Shown here: positions 53,428 through 61,843 of the stretch, piece by piece
How the letters are laid out: each line of letters starts with the position of its first letter
Position numbering within the stretch: the stretch's first letter is position 1
NCBI RefSeq assembly: GCF_002266425.1
Contig: NZ_NPMN01000002.1
Span: 1 to 64,000 of the forward strand
Length of the DNA stretch: 64,000 nucleotides
Direction of reading: 5' to 3'
From: Tissierella sp. P1
GTDB taxonomy: Bacteria > Bacillota > Clostridia > Tissierellales > Tissierellaceae
Made by a program: the position numbers and the translations under genes
The notes under the pieces: model-generated
Databases searched by the model: none
Told to the model about the DNA's origin: nothing
What the model saw: the letters and a program-made list of their open reading frames with translations, nothing else

Positions 53428-53895
53428 ATGGAAATTATAGATGGGAATATCACACATATCGATGAATGTATTGAAATGACAAGAAACTCTGAAATTGGGA
53501 AGCGATATTTTAATGACGGAAGTAAAAAACTATACAATATAATGGAACGTGGTATAAAAAGGGATGAATTGAAGGTAATGATTAGTTCTAATGGTAATTG
53601 TATTGGTTTCATTATGGTAACTGATAATGGAGCTTTCGATATGTATCCATATCTTCATTTAATTATAGTTCACGAGGATTATCGAGGTAAAGGGTATGGT
53701 TCAATTTTAATGGAGTATTATGAGAATGAATTCTATCCTCAATCAAGGAAGTTATTTTTACTTGTAGGGAAATTTAATAGTGAAGCAGAAAAACTCTATA
53801 GTAGATTAGGATATGTTAAATGTGGTGAGATAGAAGGATTTTATAAGCCAAATGAAACTGAAATCATTATGGTTAAAAGTAGAGAGATAGAATAA
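53428..53895 (+). CDS. GNAT family N-acetyltransferase
   Basis: 155 residues after AGGAGGT. The acetyl-CoA loop is EDYRGKGYGSILMEYYE and the C-terminal motif is NSEAEKLYSRLGYVKCGEIEGFY. A single-domain enzyme; it is one of four GNATs within 5 kb. The acceptor is unknown. Confidence 0.88.
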   Translation: MEIIDGNITHIDECIEMTRNSEIGKRYFNDGSKKLYNIMERGIKRDELKVMISSNGNCIGFIMVTDNGAFDMYPYLHLIIVHEDYRGKGYGSILMEYYENEFYPQSRKLFLLVGKFNSEAEKLYSRLGYVKCGEIEGFYKPNETEIIMVKSREIE

Positions 53896-53933
53896 GATTT
53901 ATTGAAATACATGATTTTTATAAGAGGTGCAGA

Positions 53934-54548
53934 ATGAAAATATTATATGGAACAACTAATTTAGCAAAACTGGAAAGCATGAGAAAAACATTGAGAGAAT
54001 TAGATATAGAAGTAATAGGATTGAATTCAATTACTATTAAAAGTGATTATATAGATGAAACAGGAAATAATCCATTGGAAAATGCCAGAATAAAAGCGTT
54101 AGAATATTATAAGAAGGTAAAGATGCCTGTTTTCTCTTGTGATTCTGGTCTATATATAAGAGGAATTAAAGAAGAACAGCAGCCAGGAGTATATGTAAGA
54201 AGAGTAAATGGGAAAGAATTAACTGATGAAGAAATGATAGAATATTATGGGGAAATTGCAAGGGAAAATGGTGGACAAGTATTTGCTAGATATGAAAATG
54301 CAATTTGCCTTGTATTAGATGAGGAACATATATACGAATATCAAGGTAATGAGATATCATCCGATGAGTTTATAATTGTAGACAAGCCTCATCCAAGAAG
54401 AAACCAAGGATTTCCACTTGAGTCTCTTTCAGTAGAAAAAAACAGTAAGAAATACTATCTAGATATGGATAGAAAAGAAAAGGGAGATAAAATTGGAGAT
54501 GGATTTAGGAACTTTTTTAAGAAGTGTTTATTAGGATATAAGGACTAA
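53934..54548 (+). CDS. Divergent Ham1-type non-canonical purine NTP pyrophosphatase
   Basis: 204 residues after AAGAGGTG. The opening YGTTNLAKLESMR and the central FSCDSGLYIRGIKEEQQPGVYVRRVNG match the Ham1 fold, with the metal-binding Asp. The late GFGYDP and SHRxxA motifs of true RdgB are replaced by NQGFPLESLS and a lysine-rich end. So the fold is kept but base selectivity may differ. It is the second such enzyme in the window (see 5106). It lies in a string with GNAT and DUF3795 genes. Confidence 0.82.
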   Translation: MKILYGTTNLAKLESMRKTLRELDIEVIGLNSITIKSDYIDETGNNPLENARIKALEYYKKVKMPVFSCDSGLYIRGIKEEQQPGVYVRRVNGKELTDEEMIEYYGEIARENGGQVFARYENAICLVLDEEHIYEYQGNEISSDEFIIVDKPHPRRNQGFPLESLSVEKNSKKYYLDMDRKEKGDKIGDGFRNFFKKCLLGYKD

Positions 54549-54564
54549 TTTTAGGAGGAATATA

Positions 54565-55329
54565 ATGACTAAAGTTATAGGAGCTTGTGGTTGTATATGT
54601 AGTGAATGCAGGATGTTTGAAAAGGAATGTATGGGATGCTATTCTATAGAGGGTAAGGCTTGCTGGTTACATGAAGTAGGACTTGATATTTGTGATTTCT
54701 ATGAATGTAGTGTAATAGATAGGAAACTAAGACATTGTGGAGAATGTGAAGAAATACCTTGTGAAAGATTTTGGAAGAATAAAAACCCAAAATGGACAGA
54801 GGAGCAACACAGAGAGATTGTAGAAAGTAGAGTTGCTTTACTTAAAGAGCTGGCAAGTAGTAAAGATTATTCTATTAAGCTTATAGATAATGAAGAATTA
54901 AAATCCAATATTACTGATTCCGTACTTAGACATTTGCCAGACTGGTTTGGGATAGAAGAAGCTATTATGGAATACGTAGATAAAGTAAAAGAAACAGTTT
55001 TCTATGTAGCTTTTGATGATGATAGACCAATAGGACTCTTAAGCTTAAAATTCAACAATAAGTGTACTTCAGAAATATATGTGATGGGTATTTTAAAAGA
55101 ATATCATAATAAAGGAATAGGAAAAAAATTAGTTGAAAGAGCAGTGAGTTATTCTTTAGAAAATGGCTATAAATTTTTAATGGTTAAAACACTCGGGGAA
55201 ACTCATCCTGATAAGAACTATAAAAAGACCAGAGAATTCTATGGAAAAGTAGGATTTTATCCTATAGAGGAAATTAAAGAAATTTGGGGAGAACATAATC
55301 CATGTTTATTAATGGTAAGGAGTCTATAA
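54565..55329 (+). CDS. DUF3795-GNAT fusion protein
   Basis: 254 residues after AGGAGGA. The N-terminal ~95 residues are DUF3795, with the Cys pattern CGCICSECRMFEKECMGC and CGECEEIPC, which probably binds zinc. The C-terminal ~155 residues are a GNAT domain with MGILKEYHNKGIGKKLVERAV and REFYGKVGFYPIEEI. The two domains usually occur apart. The fusion suggests that the Cys-rich module helps select the acetylation substrate. It follows the Ham1 gene at 16 bases. Confidence 0.87.
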   Translation: MTKVIGACGCICSECRMFEKECMGCYSIEGKACWLHEVGLDICDFYECSVIDRKLRHCGECEEIPCERFWKNKNPKWTEEQHREIVESRVALLKELASSKDYSIKLIDNEELKSNITDSVLRHLPDWFGIEEAIMEYVDKVKETVFYVAFDDDRPIGLLSLKFNNKCTSEIYVMGILKEYHNKGIGKKLVERAVSYSLENGYKFLMVKTLGETHPDKNYKKTREFYGKVGFYPIEEIKEIWGEHNPCLLMVRSL

Positions 55330-55373
55330 TGGTTCATTAGTATGAAACAAGTTAGTAGAAGGGAAAGACTTAT

Positions 55374-55682
55374 ATGATAGGGGCAACTATGGGTATTTCG
55401 GGGATTATATTGACAATGTTTCCAGCTGCTACTCGTGAGTTGGAGTTTACCAATCTAGTTAATAAAAGATATAAAAATTATCATTTTAAAGAAATAATTG
55501 AAAAGAATGATATAGTTTTTGACTATATTCTTCGCCAAGGTCCATGTACAACTAGAAATGCTATAGCTATTTTAAAACACCTTGGTTATCCTGTAGAGAT
55601 ACATGAAAAAGCTATGATGGTGGGAGCAGAAAGGTATTTGATAAAACAAAATTGGATTTATATAGATTTTATGGAGGCTTAG
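55374..55682 (+). CDS. Hypothetical 102-aa protein
   Basis: Preceded by AAGGGAAAG at 6-base spacing. A mildly hydrophobic start (IGATMGISGIILTMFPAATRE) is followed by a helical body with IVFDYILRQGPCTTRNAIAILKHLGYPVEIHEKAM, which recalls a small winged-helix-like fold. The family is not recognised. The next gene, a NUDIX hydrolase, starts 6 bases later, so they share a transcript. Confidence 0.6.
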   Translation: MIGATMGISGIILTMFPAATRELEFTNLVNKRYKNYHFKEIIEKNDIVFDYILRQGPCTTRNAIAILKHLGYPVEIHEKAMMVGAERYLIKQNWIYIDFMEA

Positions 55683-55687
55683 ATAAA

Positions 55688-56185
55688 ATGGAGATATGGG
55701 ACATATTAGATGAGAATGGAAATAAAACGGGTAGAACTATTATTAGAGGAGAAAAATTAGAAGTAGATGAATACCATTTGGTGGTTCATATATGGATTAT
55801 TAATAGCAATGGAGAGATATTGATTCAAAAAAGACCAGAGCATTTAGAATTTGCTCCTGGAGTATGGGCAACAACGGGAGGGTCTGCAGTCCAAGGAGAA
55901 GATAGTATTACAGCTGCCTGCAGAGAAACAAAAGAGGAACTAGGCATAGAAATTAATGGTAGTTCTATGCTAGAACCTCTGAGACATAAACGTAAAAATG
56001 ATTTTACTGATATTTGGGTTGTGAAACAAGATATTGAGTTAAGAGATATCATATTACAGAAAGAAGAGGTGGATGATGTTAAATGGGTTAGTAGAAAAGA
56101 ATTGAGACAAATGATAGATGAGGGTAGTTTTTTTAGATATAGTGACGACTATTTTAAGCTGCTTTCACAATATATAAGGATATAG
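55688..56185 (+). CDS. NUDIX hydrolase
   Basis: 165 residues from the ATG at 55688, correctly placed after ATGGAGG; the frame opens further upstream within the preceding gene. The NUDIX box is complete (GGSAVQGEDSITAACRETKEELGI). The start WDILDENGNKTGRTIIRGE and HLVVHIWIINSNGEILIQKRPE resemble the isopentenyl-diphosphate isomerase-like/YfcD subgroup. The substrate is unknown; it is a hydrolase of a nucleoside diphosphate-linked compound. Confidence 0.92.
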   Translation: MEIWDILDENGNKTGRTIIRGEKLEVDEYHLVVHIWIINSNGEILIQKRPEHLEFAPGVWATTGGSAVQGEDSITAACRETKEELGIEINGSSMLEPLRHKRKNDFTDIWVVKQDIELRDIILQKEEVDDVKWVSRKELRQMIDEGSFFRYSDDYFKLLSQYIRI

Positions 56186-56258
56186 TCCAGCTAAGAATTG
56201 TCAATAAGTAATTTAAAATGCTTGATATACCAGTTGTGCTAAAAAAGGGGTTGATAAC

Positions 56259-56495
56259 TTGAATACTAGAATTAAAATCAGTAAAGAAAATAAAGAAGAA
56301 ATGAGAAACCGTATAATGAATTACTTTTCAGAAGAAAGAGATGAAGATTTGGGAGATTTAGCTTCTGAGTTATTACTAGATTTTTTTATAGAAGAATTAG
56401 GTCCTTATATATATAATCAAAGCATAGAAGATGCCTATGTATATATGAAAGATAAAGTAGATGATTTATTTGCACTTCAAATTATAAGAAGATAA
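56259..56495 (+). CDS. DUF2164 family protein
   Basis: 78 residues from TTG 56259, 8 bases after AAGGGG. It matches the small DUF2164 family: ISKENKEEMRNRIMNYFSEERDEDLGDLASELLLDFFIEELGPYIYNQSIEDA. Helical, acidic and cytosolic. Function unknown. The 175 bases that follow hold two AAGGAGTT-like stretches but no gene. Confidence 0.82.
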   Translation: MNTRIKISKENKEEMRNRIMNYFSEERDEDLGDLASELLLDFFIEELGPYIYNQSIEDAYVYMKDKVDDLFALQIIRR

Positions 56496-56670
56496 CTAAA
56501 ATGACCCTTAGCGATGAAAGGAGTTGAATTATAATAATTTAAAAAAGGAGTTAATATTCTGTTTTAAAATAGTATACTAGGAAAACTGTTAAAAAAGTAT
56601 CTATCATTTTATTATGACAATAAAAATAAAAATAATTAATAGATTAAATATTTTTGAATAAGAGGTGAGA

Positions 56671-57099
56671 ATGATAATAAAAGAATTAGAAATATCTAAA
56701 ATAGACAAGGTTATGAAGATTTGGCTTGAAGAGAATATGAAAACTCATGATTTTGTTTCCCCAAATTATTGGAAGGAAAATTATAATTTTGTAAAAAATA
56801 TTTTGCCAGAATCTAATGTTCTTATTTATGAGGAAGAGGATGAAGTAAAGGGATTTATAGGTATTATGGATAAATCTTATATTGCAGGATTGTTTGTTTC
56901 AGAAGAATATCAGTCAGAAGGAATAGGAAGCCAATTGATTGAAAGATGCAAGGAATATTATCCGATCCTAAAATTGGACGTTTATGCTAAGAATTTGAAA
57001 GCTATAAATTTTTATAAGAAGCATGGATTTAAAATAGAAGAAGAGAAAGAAAATCAAGATACTAAAGAAATCGAGTATTCAATGATATGGAAATTATAA
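56671..57099 (+). CDS. GNAT family N-acetyltransferase
   Basis: 142 residues from the ATG at 56671 after AGAGGTGAG. FVSEEYQSEGIGSQLIERCKE is the acetyl-CoA loop and DVYAKNLKAINFYKKHGFKI is the C-terminal motif, typical of YjgM/RimI-like small GNATs. Acceptor unknown. Confidence 0.88.
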   Translation: MIIKELEISKIDKVMKIWLEENMKTHDFVSPNYWKENYNFVKNILPESNVLIYEEEDEVKGFIGIMDKSYIAGLFVSEEYQSEGIGSQLIERCKEYYPILKLDVYAKNLKAINFYKKHGFKIEEEKENQDTKEIEYSMIWKL

Positions 57100-57348
57100 A
57101 AATAGTGTTAAAAGCAGGGGATAGAAAGACGAGTTTCGATACAAAACAAATCGAAAACCCTAATATAGCAAGAATTTCTACCCTCTATTTCGTGACTGCA
57201 GTGAGCCAAAGTGGCCTATTGCGGAGCTGTTTTATAGCAGCAAAATAGCTCCACTCCCACAAACAGCCTTATCCAGACGCAAGTTCGCTATTCGCCTGCT
57301 GCAATGCTCTATGCCCCTGTCACCATAAATCTCAGCTAAGCAAAAAGA
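57100..57348. other. Intergenic segment of raised GC content
   Basis: No gene seen. From about 57190 to 57345 the DNA is visibly richer in G and C than anything around it (e.g. GACTGCAGTGAGCC, TGCGGAGCTG, CAGACGCAAGTTCGC). It contains the imperfect inverted pair GGAGCTGTTTT...AAAATAGCTCC (57214-57253). It may be an old insertion scar or the edge of a foreign piece that includes the next gene. Confidence 0.5.
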
Positions 57349-57963
57349 TTATTCAAAATTTACTATTATTTTTTCCATTTCACGGAAGGGAATCATACTG
57401 CCGATAACACTGTTACTATCTCCTGTTATGTCAGTTTCTTTACCAGTTTTTTCGTCAGTCACTCTAATGCCTACAGCTCTTATACCAGTTTCTGCTTCAT
57501 ATTCGCTATACACCTGATACTGATAGTCCCCATTGCTAAAATTAAAATGGTCGAAATCCAAGCCTGCATTTTCAAGTCCTCCGCCTCTTAAATAGTAGGA
57601 ATAGTTAAAATAGCTAAAGGAATTCTCCCTGTCTTCCGGAAATTCTAATTCTATGTTATCCCTTGTACCAAATCGGTAAACAATGTAGCTTTCATCTTCT
57701 GCTGTGCAGATTGACATTATTTTTTTAGAATCAGCAACCTGAAAACCGAACAACACCTTCTCACCTTCTGCCGAAAAATCCTCCTGCTTAATCAATTCTT
57801 TTCCTTCGGCTATTGTACTGTTGCTTTCAAATTCTTCTGTATTTTTTGTATGCTTGAAATCCGTAGGGATCTCCGATTCCTTTTTATCTTTACACCCTGT
57901 AAAAAATAGGCACATTAATAACAAGAGCACTATTAATCCTGCCAACTTCTTAATAACCTTCAT
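57349..57963 (-). CDS. Lipoprotein of unknown function
   Basis: 204 residues from the ATG at 57963, after GAGAGGAGAG; longer in-frame starts up to 58071 lack a site. Lipobox LFFTGC puts the lipid Cys at about residue 24. An acidic Ser/Thr/Glu linker follows, and then a beta-rich domain (KVLFGFQVADSKKIMSICTAEDESYIVYRFG..., GIRAVGIRVTDEKTGKETDITGD). It is the only minus-strand gene between 43.8 kb and the end. Its DNA is less AT-rich than its neighbours, so it may have been acquired. Family not recognised. Confidence 0.75.
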   Translation of the reverse strand: MKVIKKLAGLIVLLLLMCLFFTGCKDKKESEIPTDFKHTKNTEEFESNSTIAEGKELIKQEDFSAEGEKVLFGFQVADSKKIMSICTAEDESYIVYRFGTRDNIELEFPEDRENSFSYFNYSYYLRGGGLENAGLDFDHFNFSNGDYQYQVYSEYEAETGIRAVGIRVTDEKTGKETDITGDSNSVIGSMIPFREMEKIIVNFE

Positions 57964-58654
57964 AAACAACTCTCCTCTCGTAAAAATAGTATATTTACAA
58001 ACATTCCCATAACTTCCTCTGTGAGTTTGTTTAAAAACAGAAATTTGTTCCTTGATAGTATCGATGCTCAACCTATTTTGAGCTTCGCTTAATATAAATT
58101 TGCTTAGTATCAGCCTTCAGTGTTATCAGAAAGATTATACTACATTACTTGCTATACTTCCACACAATTCTGTAAACTTTGTAATGGGTACATATTTCAT
58201 AAAATCAAGAGGGTAGCGTCATCTGTGTTGACATTGGATACATTGCCAACAAGCATAAGAGGAGTATAACAAGAAACAAATCGACATGGAGAAAAAACTT
58301 TATTTAAGCCACTTTAAGCAATTTGTTATGAACATATATAAGGACTTATAAAGCATTTTTTCTCTATTTAATCAATAAAAAACAGCAGAGTCTATTATAA
58401 TAGGAGAATGCAAAAAATTGAATGATAAAAGTAGAAATTAATAATACTTGAACCAGAAGGTATAAGAGTATCGTATGCTAATAAGCAATCACTCTTTAAA
58501 GAGGGATTGCTTATTAGTTAAAATAAAATTATTGGTATTAGTAAATATATTTTATTATAGGAAGGATTTTGGATAAACATGTAGAATAAATAATATATAG
58601 GGATAGTTATTATTAAAAATAGAATAACAAAATCAATTGAAAGGTAGAACTATT
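57964..58654. other. Long intergenic region with a 40-base hairpin
   Basis: About 690 bases without a convincing gene. A 21-codon frame near 58291 has no homologue I recognise. At 58478-58517 lies CTAATAAGCAATC, then the inner palindrome CTCTTTAAAGAG, then GATTGCTTATTAG: a 40-base near-perfect hairpin. No gene ends just before it, so it is not an obvious terminator. The rest looks like decayed or regulatory DNA. Confidence 0.5.
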
Positions 58655-59452
58655 ATGCATTTAAAATCTGTAAAATATATAAAACCTAAGAATACAAATA
58701 AATATCCTTTTAATATTCCACTATTTAAGGATTTTGATATATTAGAATTTAGAACTCCTGTAACAATTTTTGTAGGAGAAAATGGTACAGGTAAATCTAC
58801 TTTAATAGAAGGGATTGCAGCAGGGGTTAGATCTATAACTATCGGAGATGATTCAATTGATTATGATAAATCTTTGAAGGCAGCTAGGGAGCTATCTAAA
58901 AGTTTAAAACTAATATGGAATATAAAAACTAAAAAGGGATTTTTTTTAAGGGCAGAGGATTTTATATCATATACTAAAAGAATAGCGGAGATAAGAAATG
59001 AGTTAGAAGAAGAATTAAAGGAAATTGATAATACATATGACGATAGATCAGAGTTATCTAAGAGTTTAGCTAAAATGCCCTATAATAATTCTCTATATGA
59101 ATTAAAGAAGAAATATGGAGAAGGATTAGAAACTAAATCTCATGGAGAAAGTTTTTTAGAATTATTTAATTCAAGATTTGTGCCTAATGGATTATATATA
59201 TTAGATGAACCAGAGACACCTCTATCTCCCATGAAGCAGCTTGCATTTATATCTATGATAAAGGAAATGGTAGAAAAAAATGCTCAGTTTATTATAGCTA
59301 CTCATTCTCCAATATTAATGGCTATTCCAGAGGCTGCAATCATATCCTTTGATGAGTATCCTATTAAAGAAGTAAATTATAATGATTTGGAGCATGTGAA
59401 TTTAACCAAAGATTTCTTAAACAATCCAGGGCAGTATTTAAGACATTTATAA
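58655..59452 (+). CDS. Solitary AAA-type (ABC-like) ATPase, second paralogue
   Basis: 265 residues from the ATG at 58655; the frame opens at a TTG (58637) that overlaps the AAAGG ribosome site. Walker A GENGTGKST is near residue 44, SHGESF near 176, Walker B LYILDEPETPLSP near 192 and ATHSP near 222. It is the same design as the protein encoded at 50071, with an extra charged helical insert before SHGES. There is no adjacent effector gene. Function unknown. Confidence 0.88.
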   Translation: MHLKSVKYIKPKNTNKYPFNIPLFKDFDILEFRTPVTIFVGENGTGKSTLIEGIAAGVRSITIGDDSIDYDKSLKAARELSKSLKLIWNIKTKKGFFLRAEDFISYTKRIAEIRNELEEELKEIDNTYDDRSELSKSLAKMPYNNSLYELKKKYGEGLETKSHGESFLELFNSRFVPNGLYILDEPETPLSPMKQLAFISMIKEMVEKNAQFIIATHSPILMAIPEAAIISFDEYPIKEVNYNDLEHVNLTKDFLNNPGQYLRHL

Positions 59453-59559
59453 CATTAGTAAAGGAAAATTGCTATGGAATTAGAGGTCAAGATTAGAGAA
59501 GTTATATAGATTTTTATGAGAAGTATAAAATTATCTATCATAAATGTAGGAGTTGGCAA

Positions 59560-60546
59560 ATGAAAACAATAATATCAGAAGAAATGATCTTAGATGATTT
59601 AATAAAAACATTTCAGCGTTTATTTGATTTGAATGTATTGGAGTCTACACCAGTAAAAAGAGGATGGTTAAATTTAAAGTGGAAAATTACGACGGACTCA
59701 GGACAGTTTTTACTTAAGCAATATAATGAAGAAAGATATAAAATGTATAAAAGAGAGAATCTATTGTTTGCATTCACTCAGCAGGTTAGATTGTATAATA
59801 AGGGTATCCGGTGTCCAAATTTGTTATCACATAATGAAGATATTTTACTTGAATCCGATAATGGTGAACGATTTATGGCAATGGAGTTTTGTAAAGGGAA
59901 AGTGATTTCACCAGGTAAAGCCAATGTTCATCAAATGTATGATTTAGGTAAAGAAATAGGAAAAATGCATGGATTATTAAATGATGGAACACTAGGTATT
60001 AAAGATAATCCCAAATTTATTCCTCCATGCCGTAAGGAGCGTTTACAACATTGGAATTCAATGTGGGAACAAGCAAAGGAAACTGATAAAATTCAGCTAC
60101 TTACTTATATAGAGGTCCAACGTAAGGCAACAGAAGATCTAAATATAGAAATATTTGATTATCTCCAATCAGGATGGGGTCATCGTGACCTCTGGGTTGA
60201 TAATCTTTTATTTGATAATAACGAATTAACAGCGATTTTAGACTTTGATCGATTAAATTATGATTATCCTCAACTTGATGTTGCTCGTGCTGTTATGTCA
60301 TGTGCTCTAGACGATAATTTTGATGTATCCCTTGCTTCAGCATTTATTGAAGGTTACAGTGAGGAATGTAACGTAAGTAAGGGGTATTTAACAAATGCAT
60401 TACAGTTGTTATGGTATATGGAAAGTACATGGTGGACAAATGCTTACATGGATCAACACAGTTTACCACCTGCTAGATTCGCAAAAGAAATGATTTGGCT
60501 TGCTGAAAATCAAAAGAATTTATCAGATTTATTAGAAAATATTTAA
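59560..60546 (+). CDS. APH/CotS-like phosphotransferase
   Basis: 328 residues after TAGGAGTT. Aminoglycoside-phosphotransferase/choline-kinase fold: QFLLKQYNEE (ATP-binding Lys), the catalytic loop GWGHRDLWVDNLLF (HxDxxxxN) and the metal Asp in ILDFDRL. It belongs to the CotS/YtmP-like branch of kinase-fold proteins in Firmicutes more than to proven drug resistance enzymes. Small-molecule kinase activity is likely, but the acceptor is unknown. Confidence 0.87.
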   Translation: MKTIISEEMILDDLIKTFQRLFDLNVLESTPVKRGWLNLKWKITTDSGQFLLKQYNEERYKMYKRENLLFAFTQQVRLYNKGIRCPNLLSHNEDILLESDNGERFMAMEFCKGKVISPGKANVHQMYDLGKEIGKMHGLLNDGTLGIKDNPKFIPPCRKERLQHWNSMWEQAKETDKIQLLTYIEVQRKATEDLNIEIFDYLQSGWGHRDLWVDNLLFDNNELTAILDFDRLNYDYPQLDVARAVMSCALDDNFDVSLASAFIEGYSEECNVSKGYLTNALQLLWYMESTWWTNAYMDQHSLPPARFAKEMIWLAENQKNLSDLLENI

Positions 60547-60593
60547 TATACATCAAAACTAATAAAACGCTAATTTTGGAGGGAGTGATCGAC

Positions 60594-60694
60594 ATGAAAC
60601 GTCGAGTAATACGAAATAAAGTGATTTATATTTAAAATGAAACAGTAAATAATACTTTTTCGGTTAAGTTGGCTGATGTTATTTTACTGTTTCA
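60594..60694 (+). other. Strong ribosome site with 13-codon frame, then a long inverted repeat
   Basis: GGAGGGAG precedes ATG 60594, which encodes only MKRRVIRNKVIYI before a stop at 60635. It looks like the intact front of a lost gene or a leader peptide. TGAAACAGTAAA (60638) and TTTACTGTTTCA (ending 60694) then form a 12-bp stem around 33 bases. The next gene starts at 60742. Either a leader-peptide/attenuation arrangement or a deletion scar is possible. Confidence 0.45.
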
Positions 60695-60741
60695 AGGCTA
60701 GATAAAATCAATTTAAATTTATTTGAAAGAGGTAGAATAAC

Positions 60742-61728
60742 ATGTTAAAACTAAAATATCTTTTTGATAATAGAGATTTGGCAGAAATGATCTTAGAGAA
60801 TTGGGAATACGATTTATTTTCACTTAAACTCTTTGACTACTATAGAATTTCATCAAATGCGATTTATCCATTTCAATATAATGGTAAAACTCGATTACTG
60901 AGATTTTCTCCTGTAGATGAAAAAGACAAGAATAATATAATGGGAGAATTAGAATTCATTAGTTATTTAAAATCAAGAGAATATCCTGTTCTATGCACTG
61001 TGCCTTCAAAGGATAATAAAGAATTAGTAGAAGTGAAGACCCCCTGGGGAAAGTATTTTGGAGTTGTTTTTGACAGAGTTGCGGGGATTCAATTAGGAGA
61101 AATAGAATACACACAAGAAATATGCAGAAAACATGGTGAATATTTAGGTAAATTGCATAGATTGTCTTCAGAATATAAGCCCGATAAAAGATTGCGTTGG
61201 TCATATGAAGATGTCCTTGAGTGGCTTGAAAGGGAATTAGAAGATTTTCCTAATGAAGTTTTAGCAAAACAGGAGGTTAAGATAGTAAGGGATTGTTTAT
61301 CAAAATTACCTAGAGATGACCAAAATTTTGGCTTAATACACTATGACTTTGAGTTGGATAATGTGTTTTATGACCAATCAGCAGATAGATTAAATGTAAT
61401 TGACTTTGATGATGCTATGTATCACTGGTATGCTATGGATATAGAGAGAGCACTAGATAATATAATGAATGAAACATCTTGTGAGAATCATTCAATGCTG
61501 AGGGAAAACTTTATAATAGGATATAGACAAGAGTTTAATGTTTCCGACGAAATGCTGCTGTATATGCCTATGCTAAAAAGATTTGCAAATTTATATGGAT
61601 ATACTAGAATCCTAGTATCATCTAAGGAAGTTTGGGATAATGAGCCTAAATGGATGCTGGACTTAAGAGCTAGATTAAAGAGTATTATGAAACAAGATTC
61701 TATATTTTTTGGGAAACCAATAGAGTAG
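60742..61728 (+). CDS. APH-like phosphotransferase, second copy
   Basis: 328 residues after AAAGAGGT. The same kinase fold as the protein encoded at 59560, but from a different branch: TRLLRFSPVDEKDK at the ATP-binding strand, HGEYLGKLHRLS, the catalytic loop LIHYDFELDNVFY and VIDFDDAMYHWY. Such proteins include phosphotransferases acting on antibiotics, homoserine, or sugars. Although only 195 bases apart, the two APH-like genes are not recent duplicates. An inverted repeat follows. Confidence 0.87.
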   Translation: MLKLKYLFDNRDLAEMILENWEYDLFSLKLFDYYRISSNAIYPFQYNGKTRLLRFSPVDEKDKNNIMGELEFISYLKSREYPVLCTVPSKDNKELVEVKTPWGKYFGVVFDRVAGIQLGEIEYTQEICRKHGEYLGKLHRLSSEYKPDKRLRWSYEDVLEWLERELEDFPNEVLAKQEVKIVRDCLSKLPRDDQNFGLIHYDFELDNVFYDQSADRLNVIDFDDAMYHWYAMDIERALDNIMNETSCENHSMLRENFIIGYRQEFNVSDEMLLYMPMLKRFANLYGYTRILVSSKEVWDNEPKWMLDLRARLKSIMKQDSIFFGKPIE

Positions 61729-61733
61729 TAGAG

Positions 61734-61766
61734 TTTTAGAGGCTGACATTTTGTCAGCCTCTAAAA
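61734..61766. terminator. Inverted repeat/terminator after the APH-like gene
   Basis: TTTTAGAGGCTGACA, loop TTT, TGTCAGCCTCTAAAA: a 15-bp perfect stem. The T-run is internal to the stem end, as in palindromic bidirectional terminators. Confidence 0.75.
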
Positions 61767-61843
61767 TTAAGATACATTAGTAGCTGGAAAAATATACATT
61801 CTCTATTTGTTATGAATTTAAGATTGTAAAAGGAGAGAAGTAC

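Noticed and set aside
57821..58012. 63-codon plus-strand frame within the lipoprotein gene
   Set aside because: It is the antisense shadow of the signal-peptide region of the minus-strand lipoprotein, with no ribosome site.
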